Shown piece after piece: positions 9,501 to 23,052 of a stretch of DNA of 64,000 nt. The notes below the pieces were generated by a model. The model was not told the origin of the DNA. It saw only the letters and a program-made list of their open reading frames with translations, and did not search any database. Source of the stretch: Cyprinodon diabolis (lineage: Eukaryota > Chordata > Actinopteri > Cyprinodontiformes > Cyprinodontidae); contig JARPUW010000032.1 in NCBI GenBank assembly GCA_030533445.1, positions 1 to 64,000 of the forward strand, given 5' to 3'. Both the position numbers and the translations under genes were made by a program. Position 1 is the first letter of the stretch; each line of letters begins with the position of its first letter.

Positions 9501-12055
9501 CAATATATAAAGTAGATTTGAGCAGATGTTTTTGGTTCTAAGCTTCAAAACAGAAGTTGAGGCCAAAACGCTCTTTTCACAGTGAGATAATGCCATTTTG
9601 GCCTCTGGAGTTGTAACAGACAAACCATTAATGATACAGCCATGATCTTTTCTGGCAATCATCTAGAGCTGAAAACTAACAATATAAAGTAGATTTGAGC
9701 AGATGTTTATGGTTCCAAGCTTCAAAACAGAAGTTGAGGCCAAAACGCTCATTTCACAGTGAGATAATGCCATTTTGGCCTCTGGAGTTGTAACAGACAA
9801 ACCATTAATGATACAGCCATGATCTTTTCTGGCAATCATCTAGAGCTGAAAACTAACAATATAAAGTAGATTTGAGCAGATGTTTTTGGTTACAAGCTTC
9901 AAAACAGAAGGTTGAGGCCAAAACGCTCTTTTCACAGTGAGATAATGCCATTTTGGCCTCTGGAGTTGTAACAGACAAACCATTAATGATACAGCCATGA
10001 TCTTTTCTGGCAATCATCTAGAGCTGAAAACTAACAATATAAAGTAGATTTGAGCAGATGTTTTTGCTTCCAAGCTTCAAATCAGAAGTTGAGGCCAAAA
10101 CGCTCATTTCACAGTGAGATAATGCCATTTTGGCCTCTGGAGTTGTAACAGACAAACCATTAATGATACAGCCATGATCTTTTCTGGCAATCATCTAGTG
10201 CTGAAAACTAACAATATAAAGTAGATTTGAGCAGATGTTTTTGGTTCCAAGCTTCAAAACAGAAGTTGAGGCCAAAACGCTCTTTTCACAGTGAGATAAT
10301 GCCATTTTGGCCTCTGGAGTTGTAACAGACAAACCATTAATGATACAGCCATGATCTTTTCTGGCAATCATCTAGAGCTGAAAACTAACAATATAAAGTA
10401 GATTTGAGCAGATGTTTTTGGTTACAAGCTTCAAAACAGAAGGTTGAGGCCAAAACGCTCTTTTCACAGTGAGATAATGCCATTTTGGCCTCTGGAGTTG
10501 TAACAGACAAACCATTAATGATACAGCCATGATCTTTTCTGGCAATCATCTAGAGCTGAAAACTAACAATATAAAGTAGATTTGAGCACATGTTTATGGT
10601 TCCAAGCTTCAAAACAGAACTTGAGGCCAAAACGCTCATTTCACAGTGAGATAATGCCATTTTGGCCTCTGGAGTTGTAACAGACAAACCATTAATGATA
10701 CAGCCATGATCTTTTCTGGCAATCATCTAGAGCTGAAAACTAACAATATAAAGTAGATATGAGCAGATGTTTTTGGTTCCAAGCTTCAAAACAGAAGTTG
10801 AGGCCAAAACGCTCTTTTCACAGTGAGATAATGCCATTTTGGCCTCTGGAGTTGTAACAGACAAACCATTAATGATACAGCCATGATCTTTTCTGGCAAT
10901 CATCTAGAGCTGAAAACGAACAATATAAAGTAGATTTGAGCAGATGTTTTTGGTTCCAAGCTTCAAAACAGAAGTTGAGGCCAAAACGCTCTTTTCACAG
11001 TGAGATAATGCCATTTTGGCCTCTGGAGTTGTAACAGACAAACCATAAATGATACAGCCATGATCTTTTCTGGCAATCATCTAGTGCTGAAAACTAACAA
11101 TATAAAGTAGATTTGAGCAGATGTTTTTGGTTCCAAGCTTCAAAACAGAAGTTGAGGCCAAAACGCTCTTTTCACAGTGAGATAATGCCATTTTGGCCTC
11201 TGGAGTTGTAACAGACAAACCATTAATGATACAGCCATGATCTTTTCTGGCAATCATCTAGAGCTGAAAACTAACAATATAAAGTAGATTTGAGCAGATG
11301 TTTTTGGTTCCAAGCTTCAAAACAGAAGTTGAGGCCAAAATGCTCTTTTCACAGTGAGATAATGCCATTTTGGCCTCTGGAGTTGTAACAGACAAACCAT
11401 TAATGATACAGCCATGATCTTTTCTGGCAATCATCTAGAGCTGAAAACTAACAATATAAAGTAGATTTGAGCAGATGTTTTTGCTTCCAAGCTTCAAATC
11501 AGAAGTTGAGGCCAAAACGCTCATTTCACAGTGAGATAATGCCATTTTGGCCTCTGGAGTTGTAACAGACAAACCATTAATGATACAGCCATGATCTTTT
11601 CTGGCAATCATCTAGTGCTGAAAACTAACAATATAAAGTAGATTTGAGCAGATGTTTTTGGTTCCAAGCTTCAAAACAGAAGTTGAGGCCAAAACGCTCT
11701 TTTCACAGTGAGATAATGCCATTTTGGCCTCTGGAGTTGTAACAGACAAACCATTAATGATACAGCCATGATCTTTTCTGGCAATCATCTAGAGCTGAAA
11801 ACTAACAATATAAAGTAGATTTGAGCAGATGTTTTTGGTTACAAGCTTCAAAACAGAAGGTTGAGGCCAAAACGCTCTTTTCACAGTGAGATAATGCCAT
11901 TTTGGCCTCTGGAGTTGTAACAGACAAACCATTAATGATACAGCCATGATCTTTTCTGGCAATCATCTAGAGCTGAAAACTAACAATATAAAGTAGATTT
12001 GAGCACATGTTTATGGTTCCAAGCTTCAAAACAGAACTTGAGGCCAAAACGCTCA
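6556..12055 (+). repeat. 31-monomer block, copy 1 (5,500 bp)
   Basis: The order is X, G2, L, Cs, G, G, Xc, T, G, L, T, Cm, T, G, Gp, G, Tt, Cta, G, X, T, G, L, At, Fc, Ta, Cm, X, T, G, L. The length fits: 31 x 177 = 5,487, plus 11 from the G-class monomers (one has two extra bases) and 2 from Tt, giving 5,500. Rare markers are displaced by exactly 5,500 bp in the next copy: caaaacataa at 6881 and 12381, and the Tt insertion at 9.5 and 15.0 kb. The block contains a full 8-mer HOR. Confidence 0.92.
9396..9574 (+). repeat. Tt monomer with a 2-bp TA insertion (179 bp)
   Basis: The string caatataaag becomes caatatataaag, adding two bases, together with A93T and C142T (ggttctaagc). The same monomer recurs at 14896, 20393, 30322, 36530 and 37948, so it marks block copies. 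Distances between successive copies are 5,500, 5,497, 9,929, 6,208 and 1,418 bp; each is exactly explained by the monomer count plus the known length variants. The insertion shifts the minus-strand frame and produces a 60-codon open stretch that is not a gene. Confidence 0.92.
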
Positions 12056-15000
12056 TTTCACAGTGAGATAATGCCATTTTGGCCTCTGGAGTTGTAACAG
12101 ACAAACCATTAATGATACAGCCATGATCTTTTCTGGCAATCATCTAGAGCTGAAAACTAACAATATAAAGTAGATTTGAGCAGATGTTTTTGCTTCCAAG
12201 CTTCAAATCAGAAGTTGAGGCCAAAACGCTCATTTCACAGTGAGATAATGCCATTTTGGCCTCTGGAGTTGTAACAGACAAACCATTAATGATACAGCCA
12301 TGATCTTTTCTGGCAATCATCTAGAGCTGAAAACTAACAATATAAAGTAGATTTGAGCAGATGTTTTTGGTTACAAGCTTCAAAACATAAGGTTGAGGCC
12401 AAAACGCTCTTTTTCACAGTGAGATAATGCCATTTTGGCCTCTGGAGTTGTAACAGACAAACCATTAATGATACAGCCATGATCTTTTCTGGCAATCATC
12501 TAGAGCTGAAAACTAACAATATAAAGTAGATTTGAGCACATGTTTATGGTTCCAAGCTTCAAAACAGAACTTGAGGCCAAAACGCTCATTTCACAGTGAG
12601 ATAATGCCATTTTGGCCTCTGGAGTTGTAACAGACAAACCATTAATGATACAGCCATGATCTTTTCTGGCAATCATCTAGAGCTGAAAACTAACAATATA
12701 AAGTAGATTTGAGTAGATGTTTTTGGTTCCAAGCTTCAAAACAGAAGTTGAGGCCAAAACGCTCTTTTCACAGTGAGATAATGCCATTTTGGCCTCTGGA
12801 GTTGTAACAGACAAACCATTAATGATACAGCCATGATCTTTTCTGGCAATCATCTAGAGCTGAAAACTAACAATATAAAGTAGATTTGAGCAGATGTTTT
12901 TGGTTACAAGCTTCAAAACAGAAGGTTGAGGCCAAAACGCTCTTTTCACAGTGAGATAATGCCATTTTGGCCTCTGGAGTTGTAACAGACAAACCATTAA
13001 TGATACAGCCATGATCTTTTCTGGCAATCATCTAGAGCTGAAAACTAACAATATAAAGTAGATTTGAGCAGATGTTTTTGGTTACAAGCTTCAAAACAGA
13101 AGGTTGAGGCCAAAACGCTCTTTTCACAGTGAGATAATGCCATTTTGGCCTCTGGAGTTGTAACAGACAAACCATTAATGATACACCCATGATCTTTTCT
13201 GGCAATCATCTAGAGCTGAAAACTAACAATATAAAGTAGATTTGAGCAGATGTTTTTGCTTCCAAGCTTCAAATCAGAAGTTGAGGCCAAAACGCTCATT
13301 TCACAGTGAGATAATGCCATTTTGGCCTCTGGAGTTGTAACAGACAAACCATTAATGATACAGCCATGATCTTTTCTGGCAATCATCTAGTGCTGAAAAC
13401 TAACAATATAAAGTAGATTTGAGCAGATGTTTTTGGTTCCAAGCTTCAAAACAGAAGTTGAGGCCAAAACGCTCTTTTCACAGTGAGATAATGCCATTTT
13501 GGCCTCTGGAGTTGTAACAGACAAACCATTAATGATACAGCCATGATCTTTTCTGGCAATCATCTAGAGCTGAAAACTAACAATATAAAGTAGATTTGAG
13601 CAGATGTTTTTGGTTACAAGCTTCAAAACAGAAGGTTGAGGCCAAAACGCTCTTTTCACAGTGAGATAATGCCATTTTGGCCTCTGGAGTTGTAACAGAC
13701 AAACCATTAATGATACAGCCATGATCTTTTCTGGCAATCATCTAGAGCTGAAAACTAACAATATAAAGTAGATTTGAGCACATGTTTATGGTTCCAAGCT
13801 TCAAAACAGAACTTGAGGCCAAAACGCTCATTTCACAGTGAGATAATGCCATTTTGGCCTCTGGAGTTGTAACAGACAAACCATTAATGATACAGCCATG
13901 ATCTTTTCTGGCAATCATCTAGTGCTGAAAACTAACAATATAAAGTAGATTTGAGCAGATGTTTTTGGTTCCAAGCTTCAAAACAGAAGTTGAGGCCAAA
14001 ACGCTCTTTTCACAGTGAGATAATGCCATTTTGGCCTCTGGAGTTGTAACAGACAAACCATTAATGATACAGCCATGATCTTTTCTGGCAATCATCTAGA
14101 GCTGAAAACTAACAATATAAAGTAGATTTGAGCAGATGTTTTTGGTTCCAAGCTTCAAAACAGAAGTTGAGGCCAAAATGCTCTTTTCACAGTGAGATAA
14201 TGCCATTTTGGCCTCTGGAGTTGTAACAGACAAACCATTAATGATACAGCCATGATCTTTTCTGGCAATCATCTAGTGCTGAAAACTAACAATATAAAGT
14301 AGATTTGAGCAGATGTTTTTGGTTCCAAGCTTCAAAACAGAAGTTGAGGCCAAAACGCTCTTTTCACAGTGAGATAATGCCATTTTGGCCTCTGGAGTTG
14401 TAACAGACAAACCATTAATGATACAGCCATGATCTTTTCTGGCAATCATCTAGAGCTGAAAACTAACAATATAAAGTAGATTTGAGCAGATGTTTTTGGT
14501 TACAAGCTTCAAAACAGAAGGTTGAGGCCAAAACGCTCTTTTCACAGTGAGATAGTGCCATTTTGGCCTCTGGAGTTGTAACAGACAAACCATTAATGAT
14601 ACAGCCATGATCTTTTCTGGCAATCATCTAGAGCTGAAAACTAACAATATAAAGTAGATTTGAGCAGATGTTTTTGGTTACAAGCTTCAAAACAGAAGGT
14701 TGAGGCCAAAACGCTCATTTCACAGTGAGATAATGCCATTTTGGCCTCTGGAGTTGTAACAGACAAACCATTAATGATACAGCCATGATCTTTTCTGGCA
14801 ATCATCTAGAGCTGAAAACTAACAATATAAAGTAGATTTGAGCAGATGTTTTTGGTTACAAGCTTCAAAACAGAAGGTTGAGGCCAAAACGCTCTTTTCA
14901 CAGTGAGATAATGCCATTTTGGCCTCTGGAGTTGTAACAGACAAACCATTAATGATACAGCCATGATCTTTTCTGGCAATCATCTAGTGCTGAAAACTAA

Positions 15001-17555
15001 CAATATATAAAGTAGATTTGAGCAGATGTTTTTGGTTCTAAGCTTCAAAACAGAAGTTGAGGCCAAAACGCTCTTTTCACAGTGAGATAATGCCATTTTG
15101 GCCTCTGGAGTTGTAACAGACAAACCATTAATGATACAGCCATGATCTTTTCTGGCAATCATCTAGAGCTGAAAACTAACAATATAAAGTAGATTTGAGC
15201 AGATGTTTATGGTTCCAAGCTTCAAAACAGAAGTTGAGGCCAAAACGCTCATTTCACAGTGAGATAATGCCATTTTGGCCTCTGGAGTTGTAACAGACAA
15301 ACCATTAATGATACAGCCATGATCTTTTCTGGCAATCATCTAGAGCTGAAAACTAACAATATAAAGTAGATTTGAGCAGATGTTTTTGGTTACAAGCTTC
15401 AAAACAGAAGGTTGAGGCCAAAACGCTCTTTTCACAGTGAGATAATGCCATTTTGGCCTCTGGAGTTGTAACAGACAAACCATTAATGATACAGCCATGA
15501 TCTTTTCTGGCAATCATCTAGAGCTGAAAACTAACAATATAAAGTAGATTTGAGCAGATGTTTTTGCTTCCAAGCTTCAAATCAGAAGTTGAGGCCAAAA
15601 CGCTCATTTCACAGTGAGATAATGCCATTTTGGCCTCTGGAGTTGTAACAGACAAACCATTAATGATACAGCCATGATCTTTTCTGGCAATCATCTAGTG
15701 CTGAAAACTAACAATATAAAGTAGATTTGAGCAGATGTTTTTGGTTCCAAGCTTCAAAACAGAAGTTGAGGCCAAAACGCTCTTTTCACAGTGAGATAAT
15801 GCCATTTTGGCCTCTGGAGTTGTAACAGACAAACCATTAATGATACAGCCATGATCTTTTCTGGCAATCATCTAGAGCTGAAAACTAACAATATAAAGTA
15901 GATTTGAGCAGATGTTTTTGGTTACAAGCTTCAAAACAGAAGGTTGAGGCCAAAACGCTCTTTTCACAGTGAGATAATGCCATTTTGGCCTCTGGAGTTG
16001 TAACAGACAAACCATTAATGATACAGCCATGATCTTTTCTGGCAATCATCTAGAGCTGAAAACTAACAATATAAAGTAGATTTGAGCACATGTTTATGGT
16101 TCCAAGCTTCAAAACAGAACTTGAGGCCAAAACGCTCATTTCACAGTGAGATAATGCCATTTTGGCCTCTGGAGTTGTAACAGACAAACCATTAATGATA
16201 CAGCCATGATCTTTTCTGGCAATCATCTAGAGCTGAAAACTAACAATATAAAGTAGATATGAGCAGATGTTTTTGGTTCCAAGCTTCAAAACAGAAGTTG
16301 AGGCCAAAACGCTCTTTTCACAGTGAGATAATGCCATTTTGGCCTCTGGAGTTGTAACAGACAAACCATTAATGATACAGCCATGATCTTTTCTGGCAAT
16401 CATCTAGAGCTGAAAACGAACAATATAAAGTAGATTTGAGCAGATGTTTTTGGTTCCAAGCTTCAAAACAGAAGTTGAGGCCAAAACGCTCTTTTCACAG
16501 TGAGATAATGCCATTTTGGCCTCTGGAGTTGTAACAGACAAACCATAAATGATACAGCCATGATCTTTTCTGGCAATCATCTAGTGCTGAAAACTAACAA
16601 TATAAAGTAGATTTGAGCAGATGTTTTTGGTTCCAAGCTTCAAAACAGAAGTTGAGGCCAAAACGCTCTTTTCACAGTGAGATAATGCCATTTTGGCCTC
16701 TGGAGTTGTAACAGACAAACCATTAATGATACAGCCATGATCTTTTCTGGCAATCATCTAGAGCTGAAAACTAACAATATAAAGTAGATTTGAGCAGATG
16801 TTTTTGGTTCCAAGCTTCAAAACAGAAGTTGAGGCCAAAATGCTCTTTTCACAGTGAGATAATGCCATTTTGGCCTCTGGAGTTGTAACAGACAAACCAT
16901 TAATGATACAGCCATGATCTTTTCTGGCAATCATCTAGAGCTGAAAACTAACAATATAAAGTAGATTTGAGCAGATGTTTTTGCTTCCAAGCTTCAAATC
17001 AGAAGTTGAGGCCAAAACGCTCATTTCACAGTGAGATAATGCCATTTTGGCCTCTGGAGTTGTAACAGACAAACCATTAATGATACAGCCATGATCTTTT
17101 CTGGCAATCATCTAGTGCTGAAAACTAACAATATAAAGTAGATTTGAGCAGATGTTTTTGGTTCCAAGCTTCAAAACAGAAGTTGAGGCCAAAACGCTCT
17201 TTTCACAGTGAGATAATGCCATTTTGGCCTCTGGAGTTGTAACAGACAAACCATTAATGATACAGCCATGATCTTTTCTGGCAATCATCTAGAGCTGAAA
17301 ACTAACAATATAAAGTAGATTTGAGCAGATGTTTTTGGTTACAAGCTTCAAAACAGAAGGTTGAGGCCAAAACGCTCTTTTCACAGTGAGATAATGCCAT
17401 TTTGGCCTCTGGAGTTGTAACAGACAAACCATTAATGATACAGCCATGATCTTTTCTGGCAATCATCTAGAGCTGAAAACTAACAATATAAAGTAGATTT
17501 GAGCACATGTTTATGGTTCCAAGCTTCAAAACAGAACTTGAGGCCAAAACGCTCA
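12056..17555 (+). repeat. 31-monomer block, copy 2 (5,500 bp)
   Basis: This is a tandem copy of 6556-12055 with the same 31 types in the same order. All rare markers I scored are conserved, including G156T with the extra T, C126T, G65C, the 2-bp Tt insertion and C142T. I saw no difference by eye, which points to a very recent duplication or active homogenisation. The match ends at 17556, where copy 1 would be followed by X but a Cm monomer occurs. Confidence 0.92.
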
Positions 17556-20500
17556 TTTCACAGTGAGATAATGCCATTTTGGCCTCTGGAGTTGTAACAG
17601 ACAAACCATTAATGATACAGCCATGATCTTTTCTGGCAATCATCTAGAGCTGAAAACTAACAATATAAAGTAGATTTGAGCAGATGTTTTTGGTTCCAAG
17701 CTTCAAAACAGAAGTTGAGGCCAAAATGCTCTTTTCACAGTGAGATAATGCCATTTTGGCCTCTGGAGTTGTAACAGACAAACCATTAATGATACAGCCA
17801 TGATCTTTTCTGGCAATCATCTAGAGCTGAAAACTAACAATATAAAGTAGATTTGAGCAGATGTTTTTGCTTCCAAGCTTCAAATCAGAAGTTGAGGCCA
17901 AAACGCTCATTTCACAGTGAGATAATGCCATTTTGGCCTCTGGAGTTGTAACAGACAAACCATTAATGATACAGCCATGATCTTTTCTGGCAATCATCTA
18001 GTGCTGAAAACTAACAATATAAAGTAGATTTGAGCAGATGTTTTTGGTTCCAAGCTTCAAAACAGAAGTTGAGGCCAAAACGCTCTTTTCACAGTGAGAT
18101 AATGCCATTTTGGCCTCTGGAGTTGTAACAGACAAACCATTAATGATACAGCCATGATCTTTTCTGGCAATCATCTAGAGCTGAAAACTAACAATATAAA
18201 GTAGATTTGAGCAGATGTTTTTGGTTACAAGCTTCAAAACAGAAGGTTGAGGCCAAAACGCTCTTTTCACAGTGAGATAATGCCATTTTGGCCTCTGGAG
18301 TTGTAACAGACAAACCATTAATGATACAGCCATGATCTTTTCTGGCAATCATCTAGAGCTGAAAACTAACAATATAAAGTAGATTTGAGCAGATGTTTAT
18401 GGTTCCAAGCTTCAAAACAGAAGTTGAGGCCAAAACGCTCATTTCACAGTGAGATAATGCCATTTTGGCCTCTGGAGTTGTAACAGACAAACCATTAATG
18501 ATACAGCCATGATCTTTTCTGGCAATCATCTAGTGCTGAAAACTAACAATATAAAGTAGATTTGAGCAGATGTTTTTGGTTCCAAGCTTCAAAACAGAAG
18601 TTGAGGCCAAAACGCTCTTTTCACAGTGAGATAATGCCATTTTGGCCTCTGGAGTTGTAACAGACAAACCATTAATGATACAGCCATGATCTTTTCTGGC
18701 AATCATCTAGAGCTGAAAACTAACAATATAAAGTAGATTTGAGCAGATGTTTTTGGTTACAAGCTTCAAAACAGAAGGTTGAGGCCAAAACGCTCTTTTC
18801 ACAGTGAGATAATGCCATTTTGGCCTCTGGAGTTGTAACAGACAAACCATTAATGATACAGCCATGATCTTTTCTGGCAATCATCTAGAGCTGAAAACTA
18901 ACAATATAAAGTAGATTTGAGCACATGTTTATGGTTCCAAGCTTCAAAACAGAACTTGAGGCCAAAACGCTCATTTCACAGTGAGATAATGCCATTTTGG
19001 CCTCTGGAGTTGTAACAGACAAACCATTAATGATACAGCCATGATCTTTTCTGGCAATCATCTAGAGCTGAAAACTAACAATATAAAGTAGATATGAGCA
19101 GATGTTTTTGGTTCCAAGCTTCAAAACAGAAGTTGAGGCCAAAACGCTCTTTTCACAGTGAGATAATGCCATTTTGGCCTCTGGAGTTGTAACAGACAAA
19201 CCATTAATGATACAGCCATGATCTTTTCTGGCAATCATCTAGAGCTGAAAACGAACAATATAAAGTAGATTTGAGCAGATGTTTTTGGTTCCAAGCTTCA
19301 AAACAGAAGTTGAGGCCAAAACGCTCTTTTCACAGTGAGATAATGCCATTTTGGCCTCTGGAGTTGTAACAGACAAACCATAAATGATACAGCCATGATC
19401 TTTTCTGGCAATCATCTAGTGCTGAAAACTAACAATATAAAGTAGATTTGAGCAGATGTTTTTGGTTCCAAGCTTCAAAACAGAAGTTGAGGCCAAAACG
19501 CTCTTTTCACAGTGAGATAATGCCATTTTGGCCTCTGGAGTTGTAACAGACAAACCATTAATGATACAGCCATGATCTTTTCTGGCAATCATCTAGAGCT
19601 GAAAACTAACAATATAAAGTAGATTTGAGCAGATGTTTTTGGTTCCAAGCTTCAAAACAGAAGTTGAGGCCAAAATGCTCTTTTCACAGTGAGATAATGC
19701 CATTTTGGCCTCTGGAGTTGTAACAGACAAACCATTAATGATACAGCCATGATCTTTTCTGGCAATCATCTAGTGCTGAAAACTAACAATATAAAGTAGA
19801 TTTGAGCAGATGTTTTTGGTTCCAAGCTTCAAAACAGAAGTTGAGGCCAAAACGCTCTTTTCACAGTGAGATAATGCCATTTTGGCCTCTGGAGTTGTAA
19901 CAGACAAACCATTAATGATACAGCCATGATCTTTTCTGGCAATCATCTAGAGCTGAAAACTAACAATATAAAGTAGATTTGAGCAGATGTTTTTGGTTAC
20001 AAGCTTCAAAACAGAAGGTTGAGGCCAAAACGCTCTTTTCACAGTGAGATAGTGCCATTTTGGCCTCTGGAGTTGTAACAGACAAACCATTAATGATACA
20101 GCCATGATCTTTTCTGGCAATCATCTAGAGCTGAAAACTAACAATATAAAGTAGATTTGAGCAGATGTTTTTGGTTACAAGCTTCAAAACAGAAGGTTGA
20201 GGCCAAAACGCTCATTTCACAGTGAGATAATGCCATTTTGGCCTCTGGAGTTGTAACAGACAAACCATTAATGATACAGCCATGATCTTTTCTGGCAATC
20301 ATCTAGAGCTGAAAACTAACAATATAAAGTAGATTTGAGCAGATGTTTTTGGTTACAAGCTTCAAAACAGAAGGTTGAGGCCAAAACGCTCTTTTCACAG
20401 TGAGATAATGCCATTTTGGCCTCTGGAGTTGTAACAGACAAACCATTAATGATACAGCCATGATCTTTTCTGGCAATCATCTAGTGCTGAAAACTAACAA

Positions 20501-23052
20501 TATATAAAGTAGATTTGAGCAGATGTTTTTGGTTCTAAGCTTCAAAACAGAAGTTGAGGCCAAAACGCTCTTTTCACAGTGAGATAATGCCATTTTGGCC
20601 TCTGGAGTTGTAACAGACAAACCATTAATGATACAGCCATGATCTTTTCTGGCAATCATCTAGAGCTGAAAACTAACAATATAAAGTAGATTTGAGCAGA
20701 TGTTTATGGTTCCAAGCTTCAAAACAGAAGTTGAGGCCAAAACGCTCATTTCACAGTGAGATAATGCCATTTTGGCCTCTGGAGTTGTAACAGACAAACC
20801 ATTAATGATACAGCCATGATCTTTTCTGGCAATCATCTAGAGCTGAAAACTAACAATATAAAGTAGATTTGAGCAGATGTTTTTGGTTACAAGCTTCAAA
20901 ACAGAAGGTTGAGGCCAAAACGCTCTTTTCACAGTGAGATAATGCCATTTTGGCCTCTGGAGTTGTAACAGACAAACCATTAATGATACAGCCATGATCT
21001 TTTCTGGCAATCATCTAGAGCTGAAAACTAACAATATAAAGTAGATTTGAGCAGATGTTTTTGCTTCCAAGCTTCAAATCAGAAGTTGAGGCCAAAACGC
21101 TCATTTCACAGTGAGATAATGCCATTTTGGCCTCTGGAGTTGTAACAGACAAACCATTAATGATACAGCCATGATCTTTTCTGGCAATCATCTAGTGCTG
21201 AAAACTAACAATATAAAGTAGATTTGAGCAGATGTTTTTGGTTCCAAGCTTCAAAACAGAAGTTGAGGCCAAAACGCTCTTTTCACAGTGAGATAATGCC
21301 ATTTTGGCCTCTGGAGTTGTAACAGACAAACCATTAATGATACAGCCATGATCTTTTCTGGCAATCATCTAGAGCTGAAAACTAACAATATAAAGTAGAT
21401 TTGAGCAGATGTTTTTGGTTACAAGCTTCAAAACAGAAGGTTGAGGCCAAAACGCTCTTTTCACAGTGAGATAATGCCATTTTGGCCTCTGGAGTTGTAA
21501 CAGACAAACCATTAATGATACAGCCATGATCTTTTCTGGCAATCATCTAGAGCTGAAAACTAACAATATAAAGTAGATTTGAGCACATGTTTATGGTTCC
21601 AAGCTTCAAAACAGAACTTGAGGCCAAAACGCTCATTTCACAGTGAGATAATGCCATTTTGGCCTCTGGAGTTGTAACAGACAAACCATTAATGATACAG
21701 CCATGATCTTTTCTGGCAATCATCTAGAGCTGAAAACTAACAATATAAAGTAGATATGAGCAGATGTTTTTGGTTCCAAGCTTCAAAACAGAAGTTGAGG
21801 CCAAAACGCTCTTTTCACAGTGAGATAATGCCATTTTGGCCTCTGGAGTTGTAACAGACAAACCATTAATGATACAGCCATGATCTTTTCTGGCAATCAT
21901 CTAGAGCTGAAAACGAACAATATAAAGTAGATTTGAGCAGATGTTTTTGGTTCCAAGCTTCAAAACAGAAGTTGAGGCCAAAACGCTCTTTTCACAGTGA
22001 GATAATGCCATTTTGGCCTCTGGAGTTGTAACAGACAAACCATAAATGATACAGCCATGATCTTTTCTGGCAATCATCTAGTGCTGAAAACTAACAATAT
22101 AAAGTAGATTTGAGCAGATGTTTTTGGTTCCAAGCTTCAAAACAGAAGTTGAGGCCAAAACGCTCTTTTCACAGTGAGATAATGCCATTTTGGCCTCTGG
22201 AGTTGTAACAGACAAACCATTAATGATACAGCCATGATCTTTTCTGGCAATCATCTAGAGCTGAAAACTAACAATATAAAGTAGATTTGAGCAGATGTTT
22301 TTGGTTCCAAGCTTCAAAACAGAAGTTGAGGCCAAAATGCTCTTTTCACAGTGAGATAATGCCATTTTGGCCTCTGGAGTTGTAACAGACAAACCATTAA
22401 TGATACAGCCATGATCTTTTCTGGCAATCATCTAGAGCTGAAAACTAACAATATAAAGTAGATTTGAGCAGATGTTTTTGCTTCCAAGCTTCAAATCAGA
22501 AGTTGAGGCCAAAACGCTCATTTCACAGTGAGATAATGCCATTTTGGCCTCTGGAGTTGTAACAGACAAACCATTAATGATACAGCCATGATCTTTTCTG
22601 GCAATCATCTAGTGCTGAAAACTAACAATATAAAGTAGATTTGAGCAGATGTTTTTGGTTCCAAGCTTCAAAACAGAAGTTGAGGCCAAAACGCTCTTTT
22701 CACAGTGAGATAATGCCATTTTGGCCTCTGGAGTTGTAACAGACAAACCATTAATGATACAGCCATGATCTTTTCTGGCAATCATCTAGAGCTGAAAACT
22801 AACAATATAAAGTAGATTTGAGCAGATGTTTTTGGTTACAAGCTTCAAAACAGAAGGTTGAGGCCAAAACGCTCTTTTCACAGTGAGATAATGCCATTTT
22901 GGCCTCTGGAGTTGTAACAGACAAACCATTAATGATACAGCCATGATCTTTTCTGGCAATCATCTAGAGCTGAAAACTAACAATATAAAGTAGATTTGAG
23001 CACATGTTTATGGTTCCAAGCTTCAAAACAGAACTTGAGGCCAAAACGCTCA
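17556..23052 (+). repeat. Second 31-monomer block, copy 1 (5,497 bp)
   Basis: The order is Cm, X, T, G, Cta, T, G, L, At, Fc, Ta, Cm, T, G, Gp, G, Tt, Cta, G, X, T, G, L, At, Fc, Ta, Cm, X, T, G, L. It has 31 monomers like the preceding block, but its first half is different and it lacks the G2-L-Cs-G-G-Xc segment. The near-equal lengths (5,497 and 5,500 bp) therefore hide different content: eight G monomers plus Tt give 10 extra bases here, against 13 there. Confidence 0.9.

Noticed and set aside
9480..9662. Minus-strand open frame of 60 codons, identical at 14980, 20477, 30406, 36614 and 38032
   Set aside because: It lies wholly inside satellite monomers and exists only because the 2-bp insertion of the Tt monomer shifts the frame past a recurring stop. 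There is no codon or domain signal and no independent conservation.
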